Shown here one piece after another: positions 24,915 to 35,176 of a DNA stretch of 56,253 nt. The notes under the pieces are model-generated. The model was given only the letters and a program-made list of their open reading frames with translations, ran no database searches and was not told the origin of the DNA. Position numbers and translations under genes: made by a program. Source of the stretch: a bacterium (GTDB taxonomy: Bacteria > Latescibacterota > Latescibacteria > Latescibacterales > Latescibacteraceae); the NCBI GenBank assembly GCA_021372535.1, contig JAJFUH010000015.1, forward strand, positions 1-56,253. Reading direction: 5' to 3'. Each line of letters starts with the position of its first letter. The stretch's first letter is position 1.

Positions 24915-26210
24915 TTAGAGTTTATATACCTTTCTTTTTCTGATGCCGTGCATGGCATTTCTGGTATCCACGATTATATCGGCATGCCGGCCAATAAGAT
25001 TGTAATCCACGGCGCTGTGATCGGTGAGAATCAATACCGCATCAGCCGAAGCAACGAGTTTTTCGGTAACAGCGCGATGGCTGGTGTAGGCACGGTTCCC
25101 GATCGTCACCGATGGCACGTACGGATCGCAAAGGGTAACCTTTGCCATCTTCTTTTGGAGTATCTGGATGACCGAAAGCGCGGGCGATTCGCGGATATCG
25201 TCTATATCGCGTTTGTAGGCCACGCCGATCACGAGAATTTTCGAGTTTTTCAGGGATTTTCCGACCGTGTTGAGCGCATAACCGACCTTGGTTACGACAA
25301 AATGGGGCATCATATCGTTGATTTCACCGGCAAGATCGATGAATCGTGTGTAAAAATCGTACTCTTTAGCTTTCCATGACAGGTAGAACGGATCAACGGG
25401 GATGCAGTGACCGCCAAGTCCCGGACCGGGATAAAAGGGCATGAAACCGTACGGTTTGGACGACGCCGCATCGACAACCTGCCAGATGTCGATACCCATC
25501 CGGTCACAGAGCAGGGCCATTTCGTTGATCATGGAGATATTGACGATCCGGAAAATATTTTCCAGGAGTTTGCTCATTTCGGCTACTTTCGGCGAATCGA
25601 CCCTGAACACGGACGGCACCACATGCTCGTACAATGAAGCTGCTATCGCCGTACATCTGCCCGTAACACCGCCGACAACCCTGGGCACCTTACTGAAACC
25701 GTACAATCTGTTACCCGGATCGATACGCTCGGGAGAGAATGCGAGAAAAAAATCATGCCCCACTTTTTTCCCGTCCCGCGCAAGAATAGGAAGAACGACC
25801 TCTTCGGTCGTACCGGGGTAGGTTGTCGATTCGAGCACAACGAGCTGCTGTTTCTTCATATATTTACGGACAATATCAGAAACATTTGAAATATAGCTCG
25901 TATCGGGAACCTTGTTCTTGTCGATGGGAGTGGGAACACAGATCGAAACGCAATCGGCCTGTTCGAGGAGGCTGAAATCGCTCGAAGCGGTGAGCTGTCC
26001 GCTTTTGACGAATGCCGCGACATCCTCGGAAGAGATATCGCCGATGTACGATTCTCCCCTGTTCACCGCATCGGCTTTTTTCTTCTGTACATCGAGGCCG
26101 AATACCCTGTACCCGGCGCGGGCAAAAGCAACCGCAAGGGGCAGCCCGACATAACCGAGACCTGTCACGGCGATCCGGGCGCTTTTATCTTCGATTTTTT
26201 TCTCGAGCAT
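24915..26210 (-). CDS. UDP-N-acetyl-sugar / UDP-glucose dehydrogenase family protein
   Basis: 431 residues from ATG 26210; the ORF can be extended 12 codons upstream but those look non-coding. Four-electron NAD+-dependent oxidation of the C6 hydroxyl of a UDP-sugar to a uronate, for exopolysaccharide or O-antigen precursors. Signatures: Rossmann VTGLGYVGLPLAVAFARAGY, VPTPIDKNKVPD, ESTTYPGTTEE, SPERIDPGN, and the catalytic cysteine in GPGLGGHCIPVDPFYLSWKA. The sequence style is closer to WbpA/TviB (UDP-GlcNAc 6-dehydrogenase) and WecC than to UDP-glucose dehydrogenase, but the substrate is not fixed. Leader-side DNA 26211-26470 is AT-rich and divergent to the KDG kinase. Confidence 0.88.
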   Translation of the reverse strand: MLEKKIEDKSARIAVTGLGYVGLPLAVAFARAGYRVFGLDVQKKKADAVNRGESYIGDISSEDVAAFVKSGQLTASSDFSLLEQADCVSICVPTPIDKNKVPDTSYISNVSDIVRKYMKKQQLVVLESTTYPGTTEEVVLPILARDGKKVGHDFFLAFSPERIDPGNRLYGFSKVPRVVGGVTGRCTAIAASLYEHVVPSVFRVDSPKVAEMSKLLENIFRIVNISMINEMALLCDRMGIDIWQVVDAASSKPYGFMPFYPGPGLGGHCIPVDPFYLSWKAKEYDFYTRFIDLAGEINDMMPHFVVTKVGYALNTVGKSLKNSKILVIGVAYKRDIDDIRESPALSVIQILQKKMAKVTLCDPYVPSVTIGNRAYTSHRAVTEKLVASADAVLILTDHSAVDYNLIGRHADIIVDTRNAMHGIRKRKVYKL

Positions 26211-26470
26211 AGTTTTTTTCTCATTATATTGGAAAGATGGTATCATATCACATTAATTAGGTAATAATACCACAATCCCGTTTCAGAGTCAACTCCGAGT
26301 CTTTGCTTATGCAATAATAATGATAATAATCTTGTTTTCCTCCCGCTATCCCTTTGATTTTTACGCTCAATTTTATTATCTTATTTCGACAAGAGCATAT
26401 TTTAAACAATAAAGCCTATTCAATACCCATCATTATTTACCGGTTACATTTTTCACATGGAGGAACTGCA

Positions 26471-27604
26471 ATGGCAAGCACTTTCACGTTTAAACCGATT
26501 TCCGAAACCACATACGATATCGTCTCTCTGGGCGAAGTCATGATGCGCATCGATCCCGGCGATATTCCAACCGCCCGCGCCCGTAACGCCCGGATATGGC
26601 ACGGCGGCGGCGAAACCAATGTCGCCGAGGGACTTGCATATGTATTCCGCGCAAGAGCCGCCATTATCACGGCGCTTGTCGACGACGGTATCGGACGGAA
26701 CATCGAATCGCAGATAAATGAAGCGGGTGTCGATACAAAGAACATCATCTGGTTCAATACATCGGGTAAAGGGGATCATTCCACCGACGGTAAGGGAACG
26801 CTCCACAACGGCATCAATTTCACATGGAAAGGCAAGGGCGTGCTGCCGTCCGTAACCGAGTACTACCGCGCACATACCCCGGCATCGACACTCAAACCCG
26901 GTGATTTCGACTGGGATGCGCTGTTTTCCAAGGGAGTCAGATGGTTCAGCTCGGGCGGTATTTTCACCCTCATCGGCCCCAGAACTGCGGAATTCGCCCT
27001 CGAAGCGATGAAAGCGGCCGGTAAATACGGTACCTTCCGCTCGTTCGACCTGAACTACCGCTCCAAGGTTCAGCCCGATAAAGACAAAGCCCGCGCCAAT
27101 AACCGCAAAATCGTCGAGCATGTGGAATTCCTCGTTGGCAACCAGGGCGATTTCTTCGATGCACTCGGCTATGAAACCCGCAAGGTGGGTAAAGACGAGC
27201 CGATGGATGCTTTCATGGCTGCATACACCGAAACGCTTCGCACGGTGGCCAAGGATTATCCCAATCTCAAGATCATCGGCACACAGCTCAGGAGCGCGCT
27301 CTCGGCTGACCTCATCAACTGGGGTGCCGTGCTCTATGATGTCGCCGAAGACAAGATTTACCAGGGGGTCGTGCGCGAGCGTGTCGAAATCGCCGACCGT
27401 ACCGGCGGTGGCGACTCCTTCTGCAGCGGTGTTGCAGGTTCGCTCATGATGGGCAAATCCACCGAGGAAGCGGTCGATTACGGCGCGGCTCACGGCATCA
27501 TCGTTCAGGAGTTCCCCGGTGACACAACCATGGCGACCCTGTCGATGATCGAAAAAGAAATCAAGCGCGCAAAATCCGGCGGCGGCGTAAGCGCACTGCG
27601 ATAA
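26471..27604 (+). CDS. kdgK: PfkB-family sugar kinase, probable 2-keto-3-deoxygluconate kinase
   Basis: 377 residues from ATG 26471, behind GGAGGAA. Family motifs: the substrate-side WHGGGETNVAEGLAYVFRA and the C-terminal ATP/anion-hole TGGGDSFCSGVAGSLM (with GGGD where GAGD is usual). The protein is longer than most KdgK (about 310-340) because of inserts around residues 100-140 and 230-260. The next gene is a KDPG-aldolase, so phosphorylation of 2-keto-3-deoxygluconate to KDPG is the likely reaction. This is the entry to glycolysis from uronate or pectin breakdown. Alternative: kinase for another keto sugar acid or for fructose. Confidence 0.82.
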   Translation: MASTFTFKPISETTYDIVSLGEVMMRIDPGDIPTARARNARIWHGGGETNVAEGLAYVFRARAAIITALVDDGIGRNIESQINEAGVDTKNIIWFNTSGKGDHSTDGKGTLHNGINFTWKGKGVLPSVTEYYRAHTPASTLKPGDFDWDALFSKGVRWFSSGGIFTLIGPRTAEFALEAMKAAGKYGTFRSFDLNYRSKVQPDKDKARANNRKIVEHVEFLVGNQGDFFDALGYETRKVGKDEPMDAFMAAYTETLRTVAKDYPNLKIIGTQLRSALSADLINWGAVLYDVAEDKIYQGVVRERVEIADRTGGGDSFCSGVAGSLMMGKSTEEAVDYGAAHGIIVQEFPGDTTMATLSMIEKEIKRAKSGGGVSALR

Positions 27605-27683
27605 TAAGCAAAGGCAAGCAACCGGGACTAACAGTCCTTAATACATGTAACGTAAACACAAAACAATTATGGAGAACGAAACG

Positions 27684-28439
27684 ATGGCAGAATACACATA
27701 TGACAGGAAACGTGTCGACAAAGCCCTCAGAAAAAGCGGCGTCGTCGTGGTCATGAACAAAAGCCACATCCAGGCTCCCGACCATTTTGTCACCACGATG
27801 TGGGAAGTATACCAGGCCGGGTATGTGAGCGAGTGCACATTCCGCATTGACCCTGGCATCCTCAAGGAAGGCATGCAGGAACTCCTCAAGCGCCGCGCCG
27901 CGAGCCCAGCCGACCGGCCGTTCGTGCTTGGAGTCGGCTCCATCATCAATCCGAAAGAGCTTGAAATGGCAATCGATATGGGCTTCGACATGATCGTCGC
28001 CCCGGCAAATGTCATGGGCGGCTACGCCCCCGGCATCGAATTCGTCAAGATTGCCCATGCCGCAAACCGTTTCTGCGCCCCGGCAGTTTTCAGCCCAAGC
28101 GAACTCAATTATTTCATCGAGCGCGAGGACGGCAACGAGCCGGACGCCATCAAGGTTTTCCCCGCCCGCTCGCACGGCCCAAAGGGTGTGGGCGACCTCC
28201 TGGCGCCTTATGTCCGCGAACGGCACAACGGCAGGATCATCATGCCAACCGGCGCGGTGGATTATGTGACCGGACCGGAATATATCAAAACCATCTCCAA
28301 GAACGGATACACGCCTGTTCTGGGCATGAGCGCCCCGCTGGCGCTCGTAGCCGACAAAAAGGCTCCCGGCAACGTGGAAGTCATCCGTGAAGCGCTTGCG
28401 GTGTTCAAAGCGAAATTCGAAGAGGCAATTAAAGCATAA
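27684..28439 (+). CDS. eda: 2-keto-3-deoxy-6-phosphogluconate (KDPG/KHG) aldolase
   Basis: 251 residues from ATG 27684, behind GGAG; ATG 27669 overlaps the ribosome site region and is not needed. Class I aldolase that cleaves KDPG to pyruvate and glyceraldehyde 3-phosphate. The Schiff-base lysine lies in DAIKVFPAR and the general acid/substrate residues in SECTFRIDPG. LGVGSIINPKELEMAIDMGF and FCAPAVFSPSE follow the family. It is about 40 residues longer than E. coli Eda. Located 79 bases after kdgK and followed by a strong terminator, so kdgK-eda is a self-contained two-gene unit. Confidence 0.9.
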   Translation: MAEYTYDRKRVDKALRKSGVVVVMNKSHIQAPDHFVTTMWEVYQAGYVSECTFRIDPGILKEGMQELLKRRAASPADRPFVLGVGSIINPKELEMAIDMGFDMIVAPANVMGGYAPGIEFVKIAHAANRFCAPAVFSPSELNYFIEREDGNEPDAIKVFPARSHGPKGVGDLLAPYVRERHNGRIIMPTGAVDYVTGPEYIKTISKNGYTPVLGMSAPLALVADKKAPGNVEVIREALAVFKAKFEEAIKA

Positions 28440-28461
28440 CGGCCTGTTCATAAAGCAATTG

Positions 28462-28499
28462 AAAGGGGTATCGGGGATGTTTTCGATACCCCTTTTTCG
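28462..28499 (+). terminator. Rho-independent terminator of the kdgK-eda operon
   Basis: AAAGGGGTATCG (28462-28473) pairs perfectly with CGATACCCCTTT (28484-28495) around a 10-base loop, followed by more T. The 12-bp stem makes it the strongest terminator in the window. Confidence 0.92.
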
Positions 28500-28614
28500 T
28501 GCGGAATACCAGGTCTCAATCCAAAAAATTCAATATATCCGCATATGCTGACGGAATAATTCATGCCATGCACAGGTGGGAGTTGAATGCGGATTCGTGC
28601 AGAACAGAGGGAGT

Positions 28615-29172
28615 TCAGCTTTTTTTCAATATAACAGTCTTGCTTAAAAGCATTTTCGGCCTTCCGGCAACTGTGAATCCGGCCTCCAGTGCTTTTTTGA
28701 CGGTTTCTTCAAACGCAGCCGCAGAAACATGAAAAGACGGTTCAACAATGAAAAGCAGGCCGTCCGGTCTCAGTATTATACCAATTTCATAAAAAAAATC
28801 TGCTGCATCGGGGACTTCGTGAACCATATAGAACGATAGAACAAAATCTACGGTATCCGATACGCCAATTTTATTTTTTTCACACTTATGGAGTGTGATA
28901 CGTTTCTCGAGTTCCGTTCCTTCAATCTTATCTCTCAGTTTCCGAAGCATCCCTTCCTGCAGATCAGCGGCAATCACCCGGCCGGATTCGCCAACCATCC
29001 GAGCCATTTCTATAGAAAAAAAGCCGGGGCCGCACCCAATATCCAGGACTGTCATTCCCTTTTCAATATAGGGGCTCAGTATTTTCTGAGGGTTCTGTAT
29101 CCACCTCCGAATCCGATTATCGAGACTGCCCGCCCGTTCAACCGGGCACACACGATTGTTTTTCACACTCAC
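28615..29172 (-). CDS. Class I SAM-dependent methyltransferase
   Basis: 185 residues from GTG 29172, chosen because AGGAGA lies at good spacing and the sequence from there resembles the family. The ORF could begin at ATG 29286 (223 residues), but the extra 38 residues look unrelated. SAM-binding motif I is VLDIGCGPGFFSIEMARMVG, motif II ends IAADLQEGML, and the post-motif DFVLSFYMVHEVPD resembles UbiE/arsenite-type methyltransferases of unknown substrate. No partner gene points to a substrate. It is 178 bases downstream of the hybrid kinase gene on the same strand. Confidence 0.78.
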   Translation of the reverse strand: MSVKNNRVCPVERAGSLDNRIRRWIQNPQKILSPYIEKGMTVLDIGCGPGFFSIEMARMVGESGRVIAADLQEGMLRKLRDKIEGTELEKRITLHKCEKNKIGVSDTVDFVLSFYMVHEVPDAADFFYEIGIILRPDGLLFIVEPSFHVSAAAFEETVKKALEAGFTVAGRPKMLLSKTVILKKS

Positions 29173-29350
29173 TGACTCTTTCTCCTGCCAAAGGTTAACA
29201 CTTCCCGCCAGTGCTGCTGCCGGGGAAAGCGCGGTTAAATATTCAAAAATCAACCTCCACGGTGTCATAATCTTCACGAACGGCAATTCCCGGGTCCGTG
29301 AATGTCTCGATTCCCCGGCGCCCCGTTATTTTACGGTACACCGGAGTTTT

Positions 29351-32300
29351 TCACTCATCAGGCTTCTGGTCGAGCACCTTCCGTACTTTTTCGAGAAAAG
29401 CCCTCGGTGAAAAAGGTTTCTGAAGGAAGTCAATACCCGGATCAAGAACACCATGGGAAACAATGGAATTATCGGTATAACCGGACATATACAGAACTTT
29501 TATATCAGGAAAAATATTACTCAATTTTATGGCAAGCTCTTTCCCGCCCATACGCGGCATGATCACATCGGTCAGAAGAAGATGAATGCCCGATCCGCCT
29601 GCTTTATCGACAACCCGTAGAGCCTCCTCGCCGTTGATCGCCTCCAGAACAGTATATCCATGTTCACGGAGCAGACGGGAAACCATTCTGCGGACACTTG
29701 TTTCATCTTCAACGACGAGTACTGTTTCACTGCCTTCCGGCAGTTCTGCCATATCACGTTCAAATGATATATGAACAGGTTCGCCGGCAGTCCGGGGAAG
29801 GTAAATTTTTACCGTCGTTCCATGTCCGAGCTCACTGTATATCCAGATGTTTCCTAAATTCTGTTTAACGATGCCGTAACATGTCGAAAGACCCAGTCCG
29901 GTTCCTTTACCTTTCTCTTTTGTGGTAAAAAACGGCTCGAAAAGATGGGACATTGTTTCCTGATCCATTCCGATACCGGTATCGCTCACCGCAATCAAGA
30001 CATAGTCCCCCGGCCTGGTATCAGGATGAACATCGGCATAAAGCTGATCAATCATGACATTCCTGGTCTCAATGGTAAGCTTGCCGCCGTTCGGCATGGC
30101 GTCACGCGCATTTACCACAAGGTTGGTTAAAACCTGTTCGATCTGGCCGGGATCAACCTTGATGAACCACAGGTCCTCAGGCAGAAGAATCACGAGCTCG
30201 ATATCCTCTCCGATTATCCGGCGGAGCATCTTATTCATTTCCAGGAGCACTTTATTCAAGTTGATGATGCGTGGCTCGATGATCTGACGGCGCGAGAAAG
30301 CGAGGAGCTGACGGGTCAGATTGGCGGCGCGCTGAGATGTTTTCAGTATCTCTTCCACATCGAAGTGTATCGGGTCCATGGGGGGTACCGAAAGCATTAT
30401 AATTTCCGCATATCCGATAATCGCCGTCAGCAGGTTGTTGAAATCATGTGCGATCCCGCCCGCAAGCCGCGCAACCATCTCCATCTTCTGGGCCTGAAGA
30501 AACTGCATCTCCAGCCGTCTGCGCTCGGTAACGTCACGACCTACGCTCTGGAAATATGCAATCTGCCCGTCTTCTTTCCGCCGTACATTAGTAGTAACCT
30601 CAAAATCAATAAGTGAACCGTCCTTTTTCCGAAACTGGAGCGGGTAACTATTCAAATATCCCTTCTTTTCGAGTTCAAATAAAAAGTTTTTACGGTCTTC
30701 TTGTCTGACGTATGTTTCTCGAATATCGTGTCCGATTACTTCTTCTCTCTGATATCCAAAAATATCGAACCATGCCTTGTTTGCATTGAGAACCGTTCCA
30801 TCAAATGAAGTGATCATAATCGGATCGAGGGAGGTTTCAAAAAGAGAGCGATACCGTTCCTCACTCTCACGAAGAGCTTCCTGAGCTGCCTTCTGATTCG
30901 TAATATCGGCAATGAATCCCTCGATTGTGGCCAGTTCACTATCATCGGAAGGGACTCCTTCACCCTGTTCCCATACCCACTTTTCCTGTCCGGAAGCGGT
31001 GATAATGCGATAATTCAACCGGAAAGGCTTATTCTCTGACAACGATTCCATGACGAATACCCGAACCATTTCGCGATCGTCCGGATGAATGATATCATCA
31101 TATGATAATACCCGGTTACCTATCAGATCCGCACTGTCGTAGCCTGTAATTTCCTTACACCTTTCACTGATGAACTCCATGGTCCAGTATTCATCGTTTT
31201 TACAACGGTATGCGATGCCCGGCAGGTTACTTATGAGGGTAGAAAGGATTCGTTCGCTTTCCCGGAGAGCATGTTCCGCCTGTTTCTGGCTGGTCATATC
31301 CGATCCGACAATAAGGATATATTCAACATCCCCGTTTTTATCGAACAAGGGAATTTTAAGTGTATTGACAGAATGGTATGTACCTTGTTTATCCAGGAAT
31401 TGATCTTCATACTCTATGAACGGTTTCTCCTTGTGTATGAGCGTCATATCATCACGGTATATTTTTTTGCCGGCTTCACGGTCAGCATGGAGTACATCGG
31501 AGGTTTTCCCCATCATCTGTTCCATACTGAGTCCGAATATTAACGTATACATCCGGTTGGCCAGAATAACGCGGGCTTTTCTGTCTTTTACGGCGATATA
31601 TACGGGGAGTTGGTCGATCACCATTTTGAGGAATTCTTCCTGCCGTTGTAATTCTTCCTGGGCCGCATGTCTTTCAGTAATATCACGTATCGCAGCGACA
31701 TGAACTTCCCGTCCCTGAAAAATAAAATGACGAGCGGCGATCTCTACCGGAAAAACAGTTCCGTTCTTCCGTCGATGATAACGAACCGGAATCCGTGTTA
31801 AATGTCCCCGGGTCGCTTTACTCGTTTGATCGGCTTCATCGGAAAGATCGACATTTCGCATACCGAGCAGTTCTTCCTTGGAATATCCGTAGAGCGAGAC
31901 TCCCGCATTGTTGACCTCAAGAATACGGCCGGATACATTTTCGATCAGAAAAAGCGCATCGGATTCCATCTCAAAGAGCTGACGGAATTTTTCTTCACTA
32001 TCCCGGAGCGCCTTTTCCGTTCTTTTCCGTTCAAGAACATTGACAAACATCCCGCCGGCAATTTTCAGTAATGTGATCTCATCCTGAGTCCACATGCGTT
32101 CCGATAGCACGGCATCAAAACCGAGCATACCGACAAGAATGCCGGAGTAAATAAGCGGCACATCTATTAACGACTTTATACTCTGTTCTTTGAGCTCTTC
32201 TTTTTCAGCCTGCGCCTCGACCGGAAGATCATCTGTACAGGGAACATAAAAGATCTCGTTTCTTTTCATTTTCTCAAAGAAATAGGGAAGCCGTTCGACC

Positions 32301-33004
32301 GGCAATTCCTGAATTCTTTGTATTTGAGGCTCAATACCCTCCGCACACCATTCATGTGTATTACTCAATTTTTTCATATCATCAGTAAATACAAATATAT
32401 AGCTGCGGTCAACTCCGGTAAATTTCCCGATTTCTTCCAGGGCTTTTTTTATACCCGAATCAATTTCATCGACTTTCAGGGTAATAAAGTCATTTATAAT
32501 AGCGACAATAAGCTGTTCGAAATCAATCCGGTATTGTAATGCTTTTTCAGCGGTTATCCGCCCGGTGATATCCACAATCTGAACAATCTGTTCTCCGGTT
32601 CTTTTTCCCTTTTGTACAATATCATATGAAGAAAATTCCGTATACCGCTTCTGCCCGTCTTTTCTGGTAATGACCAATCGATATCTCAGAAGATCGATTT
32701 CATGTTGCCTGGCCTTGCTGCTGATTTCCACCACTTCTTTCCTGTATGTTTCATCAGGATAGACCTTCGTCATCCACGATTCAAAATCGGCAACCTCATC
32801 ATAGGTATATCCGGTCAGTTCATACATTGCATCGTTGTATCTGATAATGTTTCCTTCACTATCGGATATGACGGTCGGTATGGTACTCTGAGAATACATG
32901 TTCCATAACTGATCGAGATACATGGTATTCGAGGTCATGTTATTTGTCCCGATGGTGCTCTTCAATACCCTTTTATTGTTCTTTTTCAATCGGAATCCCA
33001 TCAT
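29351..33004 (-). CDS. Soluble multi-PAS/GAF hybrid sensor histidine kinase with receiver domain
   Basis: 1217 residues, no membrane segments, so it senses in the cytoplasm. Order: PAS (about 30-150), GAF (165-325), PAS (340-445), PAS (455-570), PAS with PAC (580-705), PAS (712-830), HisKA with phosphorylated His853 in GGIAHDFNNLLTAIIGYAE, HATPase (about 948-1070; NARDAM, DTGIGM, GKGTGLGLS) and a C-terminal receiver (1095-1210) with acidic VVEDE, phospho-Asp1146 in LLTDVIMP and the Lys in FLQKPFS. No cognate DNA-binding regulator is adjacent, so output is likely through phosphorelay to an unlinked partner. The ribosome site at 33004 is weak. Confidence 0.93.
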   Translation of the reverse strand: MMGFRLKKNNKRVLKSTIGTNNMTSNTMYLDQLWNMYSQSTIPTVISDSEGNIIRYNDAMYELTGYTYDEVADFESWMTKVYPDETYRKEVVEISSKARQHEIDLLRYRLVITRKDGQKRYTEFSSYDIVQKGKRTGEQIVQIVDITGRITAEKALQYRIDFEQLIVAIINDFITLKVDEIDSGIKKALEEIGKFTGVDRSYIFVFTDDMKKLSNTHEWCAEGIEPQIQRIQELPVERLPYFFEKMKRNEIFYVPCTDDLPVEAQAEKEELKEQSIKSLIDVPLIYSGILVGMLGFDAVLSERMWTQDEITLLKIAGGMFVNVLERKRTEKALRDSEEKFRQLFEMESDALFLIENVSGRILEVNNAGVSLYGYSKEELLGMRNVDLSDEADQTSKATRGHLTRIPVRYHRRKNGTVFPVEIAARHFIFQGREVHVAAIRDITERHAAQEELQRQEEFLKMVIDQLPVYIAVKDRKARVILANRMYTLIFGLSMEQMMGKTSDVLHADREAGKKIYRDDMTLIHKEKPFIEYEDQFLDKQGTYHSVNTLKIPLFDKNGDVEYILIVGSDMTSQKQAEHALRESERILSTLISNLPGIAYRCKNDEYWTMEFISERCKEITGYDSADLIGNRVLSYDDIIHPDDREMVRVFVMESLSENKPFRLNYRIITASGQEKWVWEQGEGVPSDDSELATIEGFIADITNQKAAQEALRESEERYRSLFETSLDPIMITSFDGTVLNANKAWFDIFGYQREEVIGHDIRETYVRQEDRKNFLFELEKKGYLNSYPLQFRKKDGSLIDFEVTTNVRRKEDGQIAYFQSVGRDVTERRRLEMQFLQAQKMEMVARLAGGIAHDFNNLLTAIIGYAEIIMLSVPPMDPIHFDVEEILKTSQRAANLTRQLLAFSRRQIIEPRIINLNKVLLEMNKMLRRIIGEDIELVILLPEDLWFIKVDPGQIEQVLTNLVVNARDAMPNGGKLTIETRNVMIDQLYADVHPDTRPGDYVLIAVSDTGIGMDQETMSHLFEPFFTTKEKGKGTGLGLSTCYGIVKQNLGNIWIYSELGHGTTVKIYLPRTAGEPVHISFERDMAELPEGSETVLVVEDETSVRRMVSRLLREHGYTVLEAINGEEALRVVDKAGGSGIHLLLTDVIMPRMGGKELAIKLSNIFPDIKVLYMSGYTDNSIVSHGVLDPGIDFLQKPFSPRAFLEKVRKVLDQKPDE

Positions 33005-33898
33005 TGATGAACCGTATTACAGATACCGACAACTGAACGCATGGTACCGGCTGAAAATAATAAAACTCTATTTTTTATTAATTAAAATGGATCGCACAGT
33101 TTATCGTGTTATTTATTAAAACTTAAAAAAAACACAAAAAAACTTGTTATATTGACATATATATACAAAGTTTCCATTATTTTCAATAATATTCTTTACA
33201 AAAAAGCTTTTTAAAAAGATTTCCCGTTTGTTCATATACAACTGTAATTAATAACTGGAAAAAAGAGTGCGGTAATTTCATATTGATTATTTTTTACATT
33301 CAGAACTGTGGTAAAATATTTCTCATCCTGCATTTACAGCAGAACATGATAGTTACCATCGTTGATCAAGGGAACTCATCCAGCGAATAACATCTTGACA
33401 ATACAGATGTTAGTGGCGCTTCCCCTTTCTTGGTTAGAGAGGGGATCGAGGGGTGAGTTCGGGTGGAGAAAAGGGGTGAAAATCATATCCCAAACAATTA
33501 AAGCGCCGGTAGAAGTTCGATTTAAAAGATTTTTATTTTTCCGTAAAAATTTTAACCGTCACTACTGTTTTACATTATTACTTCTGCATACCTGCAATAT
33601 GTAAGCCGTAATACGTATTTACAATCATCATGGAAAAGCAACGATGACGAAAAACCATCGTACCATAAACCACACCCGGCATATCAATATATAATAAACG
33701 CCCTCGATGCATTTCTGTTCCCGTATTTCCGGACGAGAGTATATTTATAAACGTTAAATCATATCCATAACGATTATCTGTAAAACCATGATCGCAGAAC
33801 ATGAGCTTATCGGGTGAATGAACAGCCCATTTCATCACGTCCACGATTGTCTCACGTTCTATGATCACCATGAAATCATTGTAGTTACACTCAACAGC
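33005..33898. other. Long AT-rich intergenic region with a dispersed repeat
   Basis: 894 bases. 33040-33340 is very AT-rich and probably holds the kinase promoter. 33406-33478 contains a G-rich repeat (GAGGGGATCGAGGGGTGAGT, then TCGGGTGGAGAAAAGGGGT) that recurs in inverted orientation at 56009-56080. A 97-codon minus-strand frame at 33578-33871 has no ribosome site and no recognisable sequence; it could be a decayed gene but is not called. Confidence 0.5.
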
Positions 33899-35176
33899 TC
33901 ATGTGCACGACTCATTCTGAAACGAATCCGCGATTGCCCGGGTCATTGCAATAATATTCCCGACAGGAGTGTTTGTCTGAATATTATGAATGGCATTGAA
34001 CACATATCCGCCGCCTTTGTTGAATATCTTTATCCGCTCACTGACCTCGTTATATACATCGTCCGGAGTACCAAAGGGAAGTGTTGTCTGGGTATCCACG
34101 CCACCACCCCAGAACACGATACGGTCGCCGAAATCCTCTTTGAGCTTCCTCGGCTCCATACCCTCGGCTGAACACTGTACGGGGCTGATGACATCGAAAC
34201 CCGCATCGATAATATCATCGAGGAGCGGCCTGATGCCGCCGCAGGTATGCATGAACGTTTTCCACGACGTATGACGGTGAATCCAGCCGCAGAGCCGTGA
34301 ATGGAACGGCTTGAGCATCTCGCGATAGAAATCCGGCGAGATGAGCGGGCCGCGCTGCATCCCGAAATCGGCCCCGGTTATCTTGATCACGTCTATACGG
34401 TCGCCGACCGCATCCCTCACGCGGGCGAGGTTGGCGAGCCCGATTTCGCACTGACGTTCGAACACCTCGCGGACATAATCGCGTCTCGTTACCGTCGATA
34501 CATACCATTCCTCGACATCACGGATTCCCAGCGGGTCTTTCAGCTCGGGAGCGGGAACATTGCCGATGTCGTTGAACGATGTGCCGGAAAAGCTGTACAC
34601 GATTGCGTAATCGGTATTTGCATAGAGCCATTCAGAGCGTTGCCTGAGATGATCGAGGAGCCTGTCCGTGAACGGGCCGAACTCCTCGAGGTTATCCTCG
34701 ACATTCAAGCGGGAATCGTCGATGGGCTTCTGACGGTTGATCGAGTCAAAGTAGAAGCCACCCTGGGGCATGATCCCGCTCGGCGGAACGGAACGGTCGC
34801 CCTGCGGATACATGAGGATATTCCCGTGCCCGTCCGGCTCGGTGTTGAACAGCGCCGGAACGAGGACATCGGTGCCGTCGAATGTCGTCCACGGTTTCCA
34901 GTCCTTGTTCTCGAAGCCGAAAACGCTCATGATATTGAAGATACCGGTACAGTCGACAGCGAGCGCCCGTTTAAGGTCGTCATCGATCTCACCGAGCATC
35001 TGGTAAGATTCGACTACTTTCACACGGTCGCCGGGACCGGCAAGCCCGAGCACTTTTCTGAGCTGTGAGACAACGCTCACCGTTATCCCGGTTTCAAATG
35101 TTGCGCCGAAATCGACCGGCACTCTGTCGGGCTGATGGTGATTGAGAGCCGCCCGCACCCGTTCACGTGATGTCAT
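33899..35176 (-). CDS. Uroporphyrinogen decarboxylase (URO-D)/MtaA-like protein
   Basis: 425 residues from ATG 35176, behind GGAGCA; upstream Met codons are less likely. The fold is that of URO-D and corrinoid methyltransferases: TSRERVRAALNHHQPDRVP at the start, GADFGMQRGPLISPDFYREM, then FMHTCGGIRPLLDDIIDAGF with an H-x-C zinc site and a later Cys in ISPVQC. That zinc pattern is typical of MtaA/CmuA-type methyl transfer from corrinoids to thiols rather than haem synthesis. Corrinoid-linked genes (B12-binding radical SAM at 40026, MeTr at 49893) are in the window but not in the same operon. Substrate unknown. Confidence 0.82.
   Translation of the reverse strand: MTSRERVRAALNHHQPDRVPVDFGATFETGITVSVVSQLRKVLGLAGPGDRVKVVESYQMLGEIDDDLKRALAVDCTGIFNIMSVFGFENKDWKPWTTFDGTDVLVPALFNTEPDGHGNILMYPQGDRSVPPSGIMPQGGFYFDSINRQKPIDDSRLNVEDNLEEFGPFTDRLLDHLRQRSEWLYANTDYAIVYSFSGTSFNDIGNVPAPELKDPLGIRDVEEWYVSTVTRRDYVREVFERQCEIGLANLARVRDAVGDRIDVIKITGADFGMQRGPLISPDFYREMLKPFHSRLCGWIHRHTSWKTFMHTCGGIRPLLDDIIDAGFDVISPVQCSAEGMEPRKLKEDFGDRIVFWGGGVDTQTTLPFGTPDDVYNEVSERIKIFNKGGGYVFNAIHNIQTNTPVGNIIAMTRAIADSFQNESCT

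Noticed and set aside
26453-27493. A 346-codon minus-strand frame opposite kdgK
   Set aside because: Antisense to a well-supported PfkB kinase gene; no start signal.
33578-33871. A 97-codon minus-strand frame in the long gap before the URO-D-like gene
   Set aside because: No ribosome site, no recognisable domain, and an in-frame stop directly upstream; may be a decayed gene but the evidence is not enough.
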